A DNA stretch of 64,000 bases from Corbicula japonica (Eukaryota > Mollusca > Bivalvia > Venerida > Cyrenidae), in NCBI GenBank assembly GCA_038501625.1, contig JAZAYU010000001.1:4216001-4280000 (forward strand), written 5' to 3'. Below are positions 32,730 through 44,354 of this stretch, piece after piece (position 1 is the stretch's first letter; each line of letters opens with the position of its first letter). The translations under genes were made by a program, and so were the position numbers. A model generated the notes under the pieces. It saw nothing but the letters and a program-made list of their open reading frames with translations, did not search any database and was not told where the DNA came from.

Positions 32730-33125
32730 AACGGGAACAATGCAGGCGGTATATCTTTTAGGTTATTGAACAACAATCCAAAGCCAAATTGTGTAAGATT
32801 TCGAAATCACCAATATAAAAATGTCGAAATATTGAAACAAAAGAATTTTGACATTGCGATTAACAGTCATGGACGTAAGAATCGTGCTTAACGACCTTCA
32901 CACCGATTGATAGATAACTTCGCTTCGTTAAATGTACGAAAAGAGATATAAAGCTGGCGCACATCACATGTAACGCTTCTGTGAAATTGAAAACAAAAAT
33001 GAAAAGGGAAATTTGACAGCCGCCGAACACGATAAATGTGAAAATATTGCAGGCTCGGTTTGATCGGGCCTGTTCATTAGCAATCATTGAAATGCATATT
33101 ACTGCCCATGCCACTTATACCCGGA
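32730..33125 (-). repeat. Repeat family B, partial diverged copy
   Basis: AAGGGAAATTTGACAGCCGCC, CACGATAAATGTGAAAATATT and GCAGGCTCGGTTTGATCGGG, then TGCATATTACTGCCCATGCC, mark the start of the family. The part at 32730-32900 (GGTTATTGAACAACAATCC, GTCGAAATATT) is a more diverged continuation. Confidence 0.65.
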
Positions 33126-33252
33126 TTTTGCGCAAATATATGTAGTTATTTACAATCGTAAACAGTACCAATTTTCATCCGTCACAGAAGATGTTGTGCT
33201 TAAAACGGTAAAACAGAGAATAATTGTGGACAGCAGCCGATAATAAGTCGGC

Positions 33253-33489
33253 TCACACAATGATCGTCGGTTGGGGTAGTTTTGCGATATCGTCAATCGC
33301 AGTTTCTGTGACTAGGTCCTTCGGATTGGCGCTAAAGGATGGATTTCCGGTCTGAAATCTTAATAAGTCTTTTTCTGTAGTGTAAATCGGTCCTTGTTGT
33401 CGGCGATAAACATGACGTAGATACGAGCTATCTCCGCAAACTTTGGATCGCAGGTGGAAACGAGATCGTCGTTGTTGTTGTTTTGCGCT
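33253..33489 (-). other. Exon-like ORF, 78 codons, unidentified
   Basis: On the minus strand one frame stays open from an AGC codon at 33489 to a TGA at 33253. The C-terminal part reads GPIYTTEKDLLRFQTGNP, then SFSANPKDLVTETAIDDIAK, and ends LPQPTIIV. Base composition is less AT-rich than the surroundings and residue composition is protein-like. The frame has no ATG, so if real it is an internal or terminal exon. A possible acceptor is TTACACTACAG inside it. A second frame (33360-33545) is also open over the 5' part, which weakens the call. I do not recognise a family. Confidence 0.3.
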
Positions 33490-33549
33490 TTAACTCTTCG
33501 CTCCTGGGTTGGATCTGTATAAAACATCAAAGATACTTCACGCAAACCA

Positions 33550-34520
33550 AATTAAATACAAGATATCCAGCGCTATGCAATCAGGCCAGATAAATGTCAA
33601 TACATTAAAATATTAGATCATGTTACTCTCATATAAGAAGCATTGTAGTCAGACTGTCAGTCATCTTGAATTTCAGTAAATGGTCATAATAGTCTCACCT
33701 GAATGTCATCGATACTAATATAGCTTCTCAAAATAATTAGTATCATACAAATAAAAATATATTTTTCTTTTGTTATAGATTTTATCCTTTTTAAAGCTTC
33801 TTGTCATTTACGCATGCTACAAAATTAATACCAGTACAAATAGCCACGTTTATTGATGGAAAAGGTAACACTTCTTCCAACACATAACCTTACACCAGAA
33901 CTACTTGTAGACTAATTTGATAACCTCATACGACAAGAAGCAGGCTCTAAATGACTTAAAATAACAACGATTGTTTGTTCAAAACGTAGATTTAATTTCG
34001 TCTTCGAATTCATCTTAAGTAACACCCAGTCAAACTTGCGCAACGCAGTGATCTCCGCTTCACGCTATGCATGATGTCACTCGACATGACGAATATAATG
34101 CTTTAATAGACACAATAAACTAAAATGTTATTATAAATTATGTTCTTCTATTTCTATGTTTACCAAAGACATATATAGCTTTGATGTAGCTATATATAGT
34201 TGTTGGTAGCTGCGGTAAGTGTTATCATCTGTAAGGCGAATGGAAGCAACCAATGCGGGGTAAGTAACCAGACCCTGCATGATTTATGATGCAAAAGAGG
34301 ATATGGACAGTGTTATAATCAGGATGAATTATGGAAGATACAACTCCGATTACAACTGTGACCTTTTTCGTTATCACGGTTATGTTTAAAAACACATAAC
34401 TGCAACGTTTTTTAGCATTAAAATCAAAAATCATTATTATGAATTGGGTTGGTTTTTCTCTACAAAAATATCCGCTGAATATTTATTTCGTTTGTATTCA
34501 GAAGCTCATGATAAATTCAA
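33550..34520. other. No gene seen
   Basis: AT-rich spacer; the ORF at 34225-34434 has nothing recognisable. Confidence 0.4.
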
Positions 34521-34524
34521 AAAT

Positions 34525-35135
34525 AAAGGCAAACAACATGATATATAACAGCGCTCTGCATGCCTGGTGATTAACCCATCTACAGTTGATTATGCTTCCG
34601 TGTACCTCTTTTGCTTGCACGACGGTGGCAGGAGTGGAAGAGTTAATGAAGATTTATAGGAGAATTTTGTAAAGGAACATAGAAGATCGATCTGTTTCTT
34701 TGAAATTTATTACTGCCGGTGATTTGACTCCACAGGTTGTGGTTTCGGTATGATAATTGAGAACTCGCCTTTTTGCTTGACATTATGTTATAACCTTCAT
34801 ATGTTTTATATGTGTGTGTACTTTTGCATGAACTTTGTCGAGTTGTCGGGTTGGATGGAGCCAAGTCATGACAACTTGTACATATTTGTTCATATGAAAA
34901 CCAGTTGGGAAAAGTGTGCGGTTGGTACTCCCAAGAACCTGTTTTATACCTCCAGTGGCAAATTGTTTTGCCACTGACCTTTCCAAGGCGAAACCTCCTC
35001 AGGTTCTTGTTTTGTTTATTGTTTGTGTGTCTTTTTTGAATCTGAAATTTATTTTATAAACACATGCTCTCTTTTCCTCTTTACTTTGTAGCTGGCTGTC
35101 TAGCCTTTTGTTTTGAGTTGGCAATTCCTTAAATG
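34525..35135 (+). repeat. PLE tail, sense, long copy
   Basis: Begins AACAACATGATATATAACAG and GCGCTCTGCATGCCTGGTG, which correspond to the last codons of the PLE ORF, then ATTAACCCATCTACAG. It runs through the tail landmarks (GTCGAGTTGTCGGGTTGGATG, AGAACCTGTTTTATACC, CCTTTCCAAGGCG) to AAATGCGTATTTCACTTT. It is diverged. Confidence 0.75.
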
Positions 35136-35149
35136 CGTATTTCACTTTG

Positions 35150-36275
35150 TAAAAAAACAAATACTCATGACGGAAAATATTTGTAGGATATTTGGCTCCG
35201 ATTTCTTGTGTAGCTATTAAGTATTACTCCGGACAATTTTTCACAACTTTGAGATCGTATAATCCCAATTGTGGCGTTAACATGTATCAAACACGACACG
35301 GCATTGTTTAGGTAAATAATGTACCGAAGTCTATCATAGTAGGCTAAATGTGCATAAGAAAAGAAGATTTTATCAAATTATGACCTTGAAAATCCTAGTG
35401 ATGTAGAAGCTTATGGTGTAGAATAATTGTTGTGTTTTTTTTGGCGTGATCGTTTGTCTAATTGATGTACAGTACCTATACTCATAATTATGACTTGAAG
35501 TAAAATGACATGTAGTATTAGTACCAATAAAAATAAAAATAATTATTAAATAGAAGTATTCAGAAGTTATATTAAATACCATCGAATTGCATATTTTTGC
35601 AGTGTGGTTTAACATGAATGTTAAAAACTTTTATAACAGTTATTTTCAATGTTCATTTGAGTAATCATACCTTTTTTTATTTATCTATGATTTGTGTTCA
35701 CTCTTGTGTCTTGTTTTGTTTTGTTTACTAACAACAAACTTAATAATAAATATCATTTTTGAAACAGAATATTAATTGTTTGCATTGTTTATACTGTGGA
35801 CTTGTTATTCTCTGTGTGTTTTAGATTTTTGCAATGTCACAATTAACACCTGAAAATGCAGTTGCAATTTAATTCTAGTAATAACTTCCGTAATTAGTTC
35901 TCGGGTGCATTTTATAGATCGTTTATTCATTCTTCCGATTTCGCAATTAGTTTGTATGCATCTTATAATTTATGCACTTAAGTGGAGGTCTATGAATGTA
36001 CAATTATTGAAAATTTTAACTATGTTTAACACACATCCTATTTTATATGGTGTCGATGACCTTACAGTTGTACTATGTTTAAAATTAGTGAACCAGCATG
36101 TTCACATATCAAAATATATTATGTAGTATAACCATAGATTATAACGAATCGTAGTGGATATGAACATATTGGTACAATTGCATAAGGGATCCACGTTAAG
36201 TTAGAGTCGTTTTGTTTTATTCCAGGTTAGAAGTTATACCATTAAATAGATTAGTTTATTCAGATTAAACAGGGT
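35150..36275. repeat. AT-rich region with a diverged dispersed repeat
   Basis: No gene seen. The stretch at about 35880-36130 (GTGCATTTTATAGATCG, TATGGTGTCGATGACCTTAC) recurs in diverged form at 40540-40830, where TATGGTGTCGATGACCTTAC is identical. The class of this repeat is unknown. Confidence 0.45.
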
Positions 36276-36280
36276 CCAAG

Positions 36281-36375
36281 ATGATAAAAACTGAGATTGG
36301 AAACCAGTCGCTATTTCAGCCAATCAGATGTTTAAGATTCAAGACTAGTCTCTTGATTTTGTTTTATGATCTTGG
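36281..36375 (+). repeat. Half-copy of the dispersed palindromic element
   Basis: GAGATTGGAAACCAGTCGC, ATTTCAGCCAATCAGATG and TTTTATGATCTTGGGCC match pieces of the palindrome at 56833-56944 and the half-copies at 41185 and 49690. Confidence 0.6.
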
Positions 36376-37084
36376 GCCAAGAACCTATACCTTAAGCGTT
36401 TCCACCTCTGAACCTACTGTGACTAGTACTCTAATAATTTCATTTGCATACCGGTTTAGTGATATTATAATCAAATTCAAACAAAATATCAGCGCAAAAC
36501 GAAGAAATGAGTGACGTATACAGGGCCAAATCAGATACACTCTGTAGGTATTGCGCATTTGGAAGTTGTGATACAACATTTCAAGAACATCATTAATAAT
36601 ATGACAAATCTAGTTCCAACCAACCTCTTTATGGGTTGTGTTAGTACCGCACTGAATGGTATAGTTTCCAGGTAGGATATATATTAAATTTAATTTTATG
36701 TGCCTTAAATTGTAGTCGGTTAGCTCCTATGTTGCTATTTCTATTTATCAGAACGTAGTACTTCTATAGAGTTCATTCAGTGCTTCAAATAGAAAGTGAA
36801 AATACTGATTTGCTAACTCCCAGTTGACTTTGTGCCGGTTAAGCTGCTTCTTATTGTATTTCTGTCATTTTGATAATCCCATCCGTCATCAGTTTAAATC
36901 CCTCTGCAATAGTAAATACAAACTTAACTACAAATATTGTCAATGTATTTTTATTTGCCATGTCTGTTATTGTGTGCATTTCAATGCATATATTAATAAA
37001 GATTTATTATGATATGTTCCTAAAGAAGATGTGTTCTAAATTTTATTCTATCAATATCAAAAAAATATCCGCTAATAATGCAAT

Positions 37085-37380
37085 TGCCATTTATCAATTT
37101 ATTCTTCTAAAAAGTAGACCAGCATTAGATCATTAATTCGCATTTATTAATTTTGTTTTGGTGCATTTTCACAAATTGTTGAAGCATGTTGGCAATTGTG
37201 CAATTAATATGTAAGTACAATTTCTTTCACGCATGTTAACTTCGCTGCGATGGAATAAATAGGAATTTAATGTACTGGTGTTAAATTCTATAAAAGCTTC
37301 AAAGAAACTTAATTGATAGTTCGAGACTTCTTCCGTAGAATTAAAAGTAATAAGCCAAGTTATTATTGTATACAATCTTG
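37085..37380. repeat. Dispersed repeat (partners 40475-40770 and part of 51320-51460)
   Basis: AAAAGTAGACCAG, GGTGCATTTT, GAATTTAATGTACTG, ATAGTTCGAGACTTCTTCC and AATTAAAAGTAATAAGCC parallel 40475-40770 in order. No coding capacity. Class unknown. Confidence 0.6.
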
Positions 37381-38247
37381 TTTTACATTTCTCAAAGCAA
37401 GTCAAATTTTACATATGATGACAAGTACATTACATATTGCAAACGAGTCCTAATTTTTAATTGCCATTTATTTTGCATAAACTGACCAGGCAAGTGGTAA
37501 ATTTGAAGGAATAATAATGGAGTATTAATTATTTGTTAAACTTACTTCAGAAAGATTTATATAAGTTACTCGTATAAAAAATATTCGGACTTTGTTTCAT
37601 GGCCGCAGGTAAGAGCTGAATGTACACTTATATCGCACACGGGAATCATTGTGACAACAACGTTCGTGTTATGTGTTAGAAGTGTCAAAATGCTACTTCA
37701 AGCTTTTACGAGCAGAGCATCCGTTTGTTGTTAAGAAATTCCCGATCTTTCCTTGATAACATTCAACTCGGTCGCGCTTCAAAAGATCTACAGGGTTTGA
37801 CTTTTTGAAATTCCTGCAAAAGAATTGCTGGAATGAGAATCAATAGGATCATACGTGCTTTTCACTTTCATTTCTGCATTTTGACACAGCATCGGAAGTA
37901 GCATTGAGACAATTCTAATACATACATTGTCACACGTCAATGTTGTGGTCGCAGTTATACCCCCATGATTTAGAAAGAAATGATTCTGTAAGTGTATGTT
38001 GGTTGATTTAGCATAACCGTCTATCTCTCTGACTAAATAAATAACATTTTTAAATATCATGTCAAAACTATGTTTTGTTTAGTTCAAAAAATGGAAGCCA
38101 TTTTTTGTCTGAGCAATAATCCACTCAACATCTGAAAAATACCACATTTAAAGTTCCGTGTTCACGGTCTTATAATTATGCACACAAGCATTAGGTGAAC
38201 TGTGTACATGTGTTAATATACCAAGTTGCAATAATCTCGAGTTATAG

Positions 38248-38352
38248 GGTGGCACGGGCGTATATTTCAATACTGAAGATGAACAAGCCTGCGATTTCCT
38301 ACGTTTTTGTTTTGACGACTTAAAAGAGTTCCTATCTGATCTATATCTTTAA
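38248..38352 (+). other. Candidate terminal coding exon, 34 codons
   Basis: An open frame begins directly after the acceptor-like TCTCGAGTTATAG at 38235-38247. It encodes GGTGVYFNTEDEQACD followed by FLRFCFDDLKEFLSDLYL and a TAA at 38350-38352. It is rich in acidic and aromatic residues, ends in a helix-like amphipathic segment and lacks the Lys/Asn/Ile bias of random AT-rich ORFs here. Upstream, ATGGCCGCAG followed by GTAAGAGC at 37599-37616 looks like a start codon plus a strong 5' splice donor, 640 bp away. The phases do not join directly, so at least one more exon would be needed. No family recognised. Confidence 0.3.
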
Positions 38353-38609
38353 ATTTGTAGATTTTTTTTCATGGCTAAGAAATCTTCCGTGTACTATGAT
38401 TGAATGGTTGTTTTGCTTGTTCGCTACACGTTATTAGTCTTATTAAGAGGCATTTACATAAAAGAACTAGTATGAGTTTCCTAGCGAATATCTGGAAGGA
38501 ATTTAAACCTTAAGCAAACAAATATGTGATGATGATCCGCGTGAGGATTATTGATATATAAAACACGGACCTTACTGAGAATGTAATATTATGGATATTT
38601 ATCGTTTTA

Positions 38610-38770
38610 TGTAGCTTTCAAAGTTCCCTTTTCATCTATTTAAATTTGACAGTAGCGTTGTTTGTACCGTAGGGAGGCTATAAAATATCGCCCAGTACAT
38701 TCAATCAGCGCTGTTAACATGTATCTACTACGCCCTTTGAAGACCATTGAGAACAATCGAGAAAGTTGTC
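38610..38770 (+). repeat. Repeat family B fragment
   Basis: CTTTCAAAGTTCCCTTTTCATC, GACAGTAGCGTTG, CATTCAATCAGCGCTG and CGCCCTTTGAAG follow the middle of family B. Confidence 0.65.
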
Positions 38771-38904
38771 AGTTGAAAACCGGTTTGGAGCAGTGATTGC
38801 TTTCAACAAAAACGTGTCGACAAATAGTTAACAAGTCATCTTCAAAGTGCAACTTACTTTACGATTGACATAAGTTACTGAGTAAAATTTGTGTTGTAAA
38901 ATTT

Positions 38905-39160
38905 AGTGTCAACCTTTCCAGATATTTTTAACGAAAATATTTACATAAACTTGCAATCTGTATTTGCATGTCATTCGTTATTTCTAGTGAGCAAAGAGGA
39001 AGAGTATTTTAAGGTTTTATCATATTACTCGGTTGTGTTTATTCAGATCTCAGTTGTGTGTGTGTGTGTATTATTTGCTATTGTGAAGTACGGAACAACT
39101 TTCTCAGCGTTACGATTACAGAGAAGTTTGTTTTAACAGATTTCTAGTCTTTAAAAAAAA
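38905..39160 (+). repeat. Direct repeat (partner 43709-43910)
   Basis: GTCAACCTTTCCAGATATTTT, ACTTGCAATCTGTATTTGC, TTTCTAGTGAGCAAAGAG and TAAGGTTTTATCA match 43709-43910 in order over about 200 bp. In the second copy this block abuts the 5' side of the PLE, so it may belong to that element or be its old target repeat. Confidence 0.65.
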
Positions 39161-39287
39161 TAAGTCTTCTAATTTTTGAATGTCTAGTATGTTCGTTAAA
39201 AAACTAAATGTATCACATAAACATGTATTCATGTTTTCATTTGGTGAGTGTAATGCATTTACTGATGTAGATATTCCTCTTGAAAGT

Positions 39288-39378
39288 GTACAATATTTAA
39301 TTGCCAACTTTGCATGTGTACAATATTTAGTTGTCACCTTTGCATGTGTGCAACATTTAATTGCCACCTTTGCAATAT
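39288..39378 (+). repeat. 33-bp tandem repeat, three units
   Basis: Three consecutive units of TGTACAATATTTAATTGCC followed by ACCTTTGCATG, with small changes (TAGTTGTC, GCAACATTT). The ORFs on both strands across it are repeat products. Confidence 0.9.
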
Positions 39379-39994
39379 AACTTAATGGCCGGATTTGCGT
39401 AACTTTCATGTGTGTGAAATGCGTTTAATCTCTACAAGAGATCAAATGCAACCCATAGGATAATGGCCTCACAGTTTATCAAAATATGGTTAACTGAAGA
39501 AAAATTGAAAAAAAAAGAAATATATTCAAATAAAATTAATTTTAAATTGATTATTTTTACGGTGAATACTGCAAACTTGTATATTGAAATAATACCCGCG
39601 TTATTCAAGCATACATATAAACTTATGGTTGAGAGTGGGAAATAAATTCTCATAATTTTACTTTTTTCTGCAATAAGTCAATAGACATGTAGATAAGCAT
39701 CTGGATTATACAAATTAACGTATACTGCTGTTATATATGCTAATTTGACGAATAAAACAAAAGGTGCATAATGCAATAATGGAATCCCGAAAGAAAGATA
39801 AATATGACGAAAAAGTCCAGGTTTGAAATCTATCCGCTGCAAAATGAGAATTTGCATTTCATGCCTAACATTTTTATTGAAATTATCGTTATCGTATTTG
39901 TGATATAATATGAATATTCTTGAAATAGGTTAAGTTGTCCAAATCTGCCTAATTGTCGATACATAAACTAATGAAATAGATTTGAACACCAACA

Positions 39995-40140
39995 ATTTTG
40001 TTAGGATGGAAAAACTGCCAACACACAAAAAATCAAAACACAGCCTTCTCACGCAGCCAAATTGTAGAGATGAAAAGAGAGCATGTGCTTAAAAGAATAT
40101 CGATTTCAAATAAGACACCACAAACAATTGATAACAAAAA
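39995..40140 (-). repeat. PLE tail fragment, antisense
   Basis: AAAACACAGCCTTCTCACGC, AGCCAAATTGTAGAGATG, AGAGAGCATGTGC and CACCACAAACAATTG follow the antisense tail order. Confidence 0.7.
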
Positions 40141-40474
40141 ACTTGAAGTTCAACTTCATAACTTGAAGTAATGTGTAAAATAACATCTTTTTGAACTGAC
40201 TGTTGAATCTGAAAAGATGACGGAAGAGCAAATTATCGCACGTTTTACACGAGTGGGCGGGCTTCGGCATCATTAACCAACTCTTTGCACTTCCGAAATT
40301 TGTGGGCGGCTTTTATTGTGGCCACGCCTCCTGGAGCATTTTTTTTCAAAGAAGAATGAAACATCGTGAAGAAAAACCTTCACTGCACCAAAGTGCAAAA
40401 TAAGTATAACTATAAATTTGTTATATCTTATTAATCTCTAATACTTGTCCATGAAGAAAATGTAAATTGCAATT

Positions 40475-40770
40475 TATCAAAATATGTATAAAAAAGTAGA
40501 CCAGGATTATACCATTAATTTTCACAATCATTTTATTGGTGCATTTTTATAAATCGTTAATTCATACTCTACAATTTCACAATTATGTTATAATTTCTTA
40601 GCGCATTTTAATTCTCTTGTAGTAGTTTAATTCGGAATTTAATGTACTGATGTGGCGGTTTATGTAAAGCAAATACTGAATGCACCATAGAAATGACAAT
40701 AATAGTTCGATACTACTTCCACAGAATGCAAAATGATACCCCAAATTATTCTATTATAAAATTTTGTGAT
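40475..40770. repeat. Dispersed repeat (partner 37085-37380)
   Basis: Matches 37085-37380 with many substitutions; see that entry for landmarks. Confidence 0.6.
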
Positions 40771-41184
40771 ATATATTTAAAACATATTAAACTGTACATA
40801 TGGTGTCGATGACCTTACATGTTACATAAAATTGCTAAATAAATAACGTGGCATTTTAACCCAATAAAACTGGTATCACTTTTTAGGAGTTGAAGGATAT
40901 TTAACATTACTCATTCTGTGAGATAAGTTTCCATACTTTATGGATTTCATGAATATTTTAGTTTCATTTCAGTTAAACAAAGTATAAATAATACCTCTTA
41001 AATAGATGGTCCGTATATTAAATTACAATTACAAGAGTAATAAAATCCCCAAACTATTTTAATTTAAATGTATGATAGACGTCTCATCAGCCTTTATCAA
41101 TAATAGACAATAATTTATCACGTTTTGTCACCAATCAATAAACAATGAAGGAACTCCTGTTGAGCAGACCACCAGGCCAGTACC

Positions 41185-41252
41185 CAAGGTTATTAAACTG
41201 AGCATGGAAATCAGTCTCAAATCTCAAGCATCTGATTGGCTGAAATGGCGAC
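41185..41252 (-). repeat. Half-copy of the dispersed palindromic element
   Basis: AACTGAGCATGGAAATCAGTC, TCAAATCTCAAGCATCTG and ATTGGCTGAAATGGCGACCAG are one arm of the palindrome at 56833-56944. It abuts the truncated end of the PLE tail at about 41252. Confidence 0.7.
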
Positions 41253-43715
41253 CAGTCTTGGTGAAATAACTCTAACCCACCCATCGGCTCAACAATGATG
41301 CATGAAAAAGCACACAAACATATAAAACAAAAGAATCTAATAGCATTACAAAGCCTAGGGGTGGGTACTCAATGATCTTACAGAGATCAGAGCACCTGGA
41401 GTAAAATCAGCAAGAACACGATGACAGGGATAAAAGAAACGAATCGAGCTTCTAGGTTCTTATAAGAAAAGATTTTCCCATAAAACTTCATTAACTCTTA
41501 CCCCTGTCACCGTCATGCAACCAAAGAGGTAAGCATAATGATCAACTGTAGATGGGTTAATCACCATGCCTGCAGAGCGCTGTAAAATATCATGTTGGTA
41601 ACCTTCTTTTTAAATTTACAGATGGTTTTTACAATTAACCGGGAGAAGTTAACACTGCCTTTTATCTTCTTAAGTTTGTAAATTAAATCTCCATAAAAAA
41701 CCGGCTGTTAAATACCTTGTTGCAATAGTCATTTTAAACTGCACCTGTATTTATGAATTCGATCAGGGTATTGGCGATAAAACTTGCAAAAGGTTTTCCT
41801 TAATTTGTGATACCGATAACCCTGTGTTAAAAGTTTTTCTGTAATGCAAAGATTACGTTCATTGAAATCATTTACATCGTTGTAAGCTCTTGAAAAGCGA
41901 ACAAACTGTGAGGTATATAATAAACCCGTAAAATGTTGCACGTCGAGGAACATCGCCGTCTAAAAACGGAAAATTTACTTTAATAAAATTAAAATCATCT
42001 CTTTTATCATATATTTTAGAAGTGAAGTCACCATTTTCAATGAACAGATTTAGATCAAGAAAGTTTGCTTGCTTTTCTGGATTGTTCGCTTTATTAAGCT
42101 GTAGTTCTTTAGGATAAATCTTATTAACCAGTGATGGAAAATGGTTATTATCTGTATTTAATAAATCACCAAGGTACCTCGATGTGTTATTAAAAGCTGT
42201 AATAATATCATCTTGATGTTCGGAAGAAAGAGATAACATAAAGTCTCTTTCATTACAGTATAAAAACAGATCAGCAACAAGGTGTGCACAATTAGTACCC
42301 ATTGGAATGCCTATTACTTGTTTATAAATCGAGGTATATAAATCTGAAATAAATATTATCCAATAAAAATGTGAGCGCCTGGATAAGGTCTTGACAGGTC
42401 CATGAAGTATAATTATCATAAGAACCATCTGTAAAGAATGCCCTATGTTCATTACAAGCGATAAATATTTTATTTTCTCTAGCAAAGTTTTTTAAATTAG
42501 ACTGGTTAGATTGTCTGTTATTAAATTATGAGGGAGAGAAGTATACAGAGTTGAAAAATCATAAGTAGACAAACAGAACGCCTGAAAATTATTTGATTTA
42601 TTAGCTTCTTGAAAACGGCATTTGAATTTTTTATAGACCAAAATAAAGTTTTGCCAGTGGTTTCAAAAACTTTTTCGCAATACCTAATTACATGTTCTTT
42701 TATAGCTGTAAGACAAGATGTTAAGAGCACAGATAATTTTGTTGTTGAACAAGAGTTTGCAATAAACCTTGCTTTGTATGGTGTTTTGTGCATTTTAGGC
42801 AACCAATATATAGTAGGTAATTTGTCTTGTTTCGGCTCAACACTGATTCTAAATTTTGTAATTTGTAGAGTGTGTAACAATATCACTCTCAGATGAAGAA
42901 GTCAGTGTATAAGCATTTGTGCTATTAAGCTCTTCAGTTTGAACATTAATATAGTGTATATGTCACACTATGATTACATTATTTGCAGCCTTATCAGCAG
43001 GTGTTAAAACAAATCTGTTGTGAAAATCTTGAATACCCATTTTCAAATGACGAAAGTTAAAACGAGGTCGTTTATAAAGCAATAAAATAGAAAAAAGTAA
43101 AAACAGAAAAAAATGAATCGCTTGAAGCTTAAGAATCGATGTTGGTATCAAAAATAGACCGTTTTATGTGCTCTTTGTTTAGGTGTCGAGCATCTCTCGA
43201 AGAAAAAGGGATATTTAATGTTTTGCTTGTTTTGCAGCAAAACATTGAGCGTATATGATGTTTAATATTACACAATCATGTTTTCATTTAGTCTTATAAA
43301 GCAATTCCTTTGATTTACGGTTTACATCAGGCAGATGACAAAATGAACTGGAAAAAAATCAATTTATATACGTACAATACATACTAAACTCAATATGCTC
43401 AATTCAAATGTCAAAGTACAATTTAACTTAATTCTCATGCCGATGCTCAAATGCTTGAAAAACAGCAGTTGTCTATGAAGTGCTTGTTTCTATTCTTTAC
43501 AACATGCTCCAGGCCAGTAAAGAATCGTCTAATTTACCATATAGAAATTTTAAATGATTGACATATTCACTAACATTTATGCCCAAAATATCATTTTTAT
43601 TGAGAAAAGGGTTTAGTAATTGGTTGTGTATGAAATTATTGTAATGAAGTCTGGACGTATCTAAAAATTTGGAAAAGTTACGAACGAAAAGTATTGTGTT
43701 CGAAATTGGAGTCAA
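41253..43715 (-). mobile_element. Penelope-like retroelement, degenerate, with 3' tail
   Basis: The longest copy in the window, on the minus strand: N-terminal coding region near 43.7 kb, reverse transcriptase at 43.1-41.7 kb, and the end of the ORF plus tail at 41.7-41.25 kb. The tail begins near AGCGCTCTGCAGGCATGGTG (minus strand) and is cut at AGTTATTTCA, next to a palindromic half-copy. The other tails in this window continue for about 300 bp more. No LTRs were found. I assign it to Penelope-like elements from the LPK-H-K-x-P and IPMGT motifs and the segment after the active site. A GIY-YIG endonuclease was not identified. Confidence 0.7.
41729..43715 (-). pseudogene. Reverse transcriptase ORF of the PLE, broken
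   Basis: Minus-strand pieces in order: LDTSRLHYNNFIHNQLLNPF (43.7-43.5 kb), IPFSSRDARHLNKEHIKRSI (about 43.2 kb), FVLTPADKAANNVIIV (ends near 42963), LPTIYWLPKMHKTPYKARFI (42886-42521), VIGIPMGTNCAHLVADLFLY and RYLGDLLNTDN (42485-41868), SKIYDKRDDFNFIKVNFPFL, and GYRYHKLRKTFCKFY (41953-41729). At least five frame breaks or stops separate the pieces. The active-site loop normally has two Asp residues (Y-x-D-D); here it is YLGD, so the first catalytic Asp is lost. GTNCAH probably replaces GTNCAP. The copy cannot encode a working enzyme. Confidence 0.8.
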
Positions 43716-43910
43716 CCTTTCAAACCTATTTTTAACGAAAGTATTTACTTAAACTTGCAATTCTTAATTATATGTCAATCGTAATTTCTAGTGAGAAAAG
43801 AGACACAGTTTTTTAAGGTTTAATCAAACGAATCGGTCATGTTTACTCAGATCTTGTTTCTTTGTATTTAGTTTGCCGTCACCTAAACAGATTATTTCTG
43901 GTCTTTGAAG
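43709..43910 (+). repeat. Direct repeat (partner 38905-39160)
   Basis: GTCAACCTTTCAAACCTATTTT, ACTTGCAATTC, TTTCTAGTGAGAAAAGAG and AAGGTTTAATCA repeat the order seen at 38905-39160. Confidence 0.65.
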
Positions 43911-44354
43911 TATGTATCTCGTACAAACACAAAATGTCCCAGCCAGAGGGAGTCGACGGATTTCTGCTGGTGATTTGGTTAACTTTGTTTGTTTGTTGTT
44001 TGTTTATTTTGGTTAAGTACGTTAGACACTGCTACTAAAACACTTTCTTTATAACCTGTGCAACTGGACAGACATGGGATTGTATGAGTAATGCATTCGT
44101 TCACTTAGATTTTTATGACTTCAATTATTTGTGTGAGTCTCACTTAAACCGAGTCTACAATACTATCATGTTGTAAGGCAATTACTATTTTCATAATTTA
44201 TATTGTTCAGCAACTTTGAAAGACCACTTTACGACTAATTTTAGTTCAGAATGAGCCGGCAAAATAAACTCCCAATAAGAACCAAAGCTCAAGATCGCAT
44301 GAGATAGGTGAGGAACAAGCATTTTATTGGTCAGTTTTTATATTAAGCTCAAAT

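Noticed and set aside
37788..38060. 90-aa minus-strand ORF (NHGGITATTTLTCDNVC...) with an internal acceptor-like TTCTTTTGCAG
   Set aside because: Composition is moderately protein-like, but there is no motif, no supporting neighbour and the internal splice-like site argues against a simple ORF. Left out as a gene.
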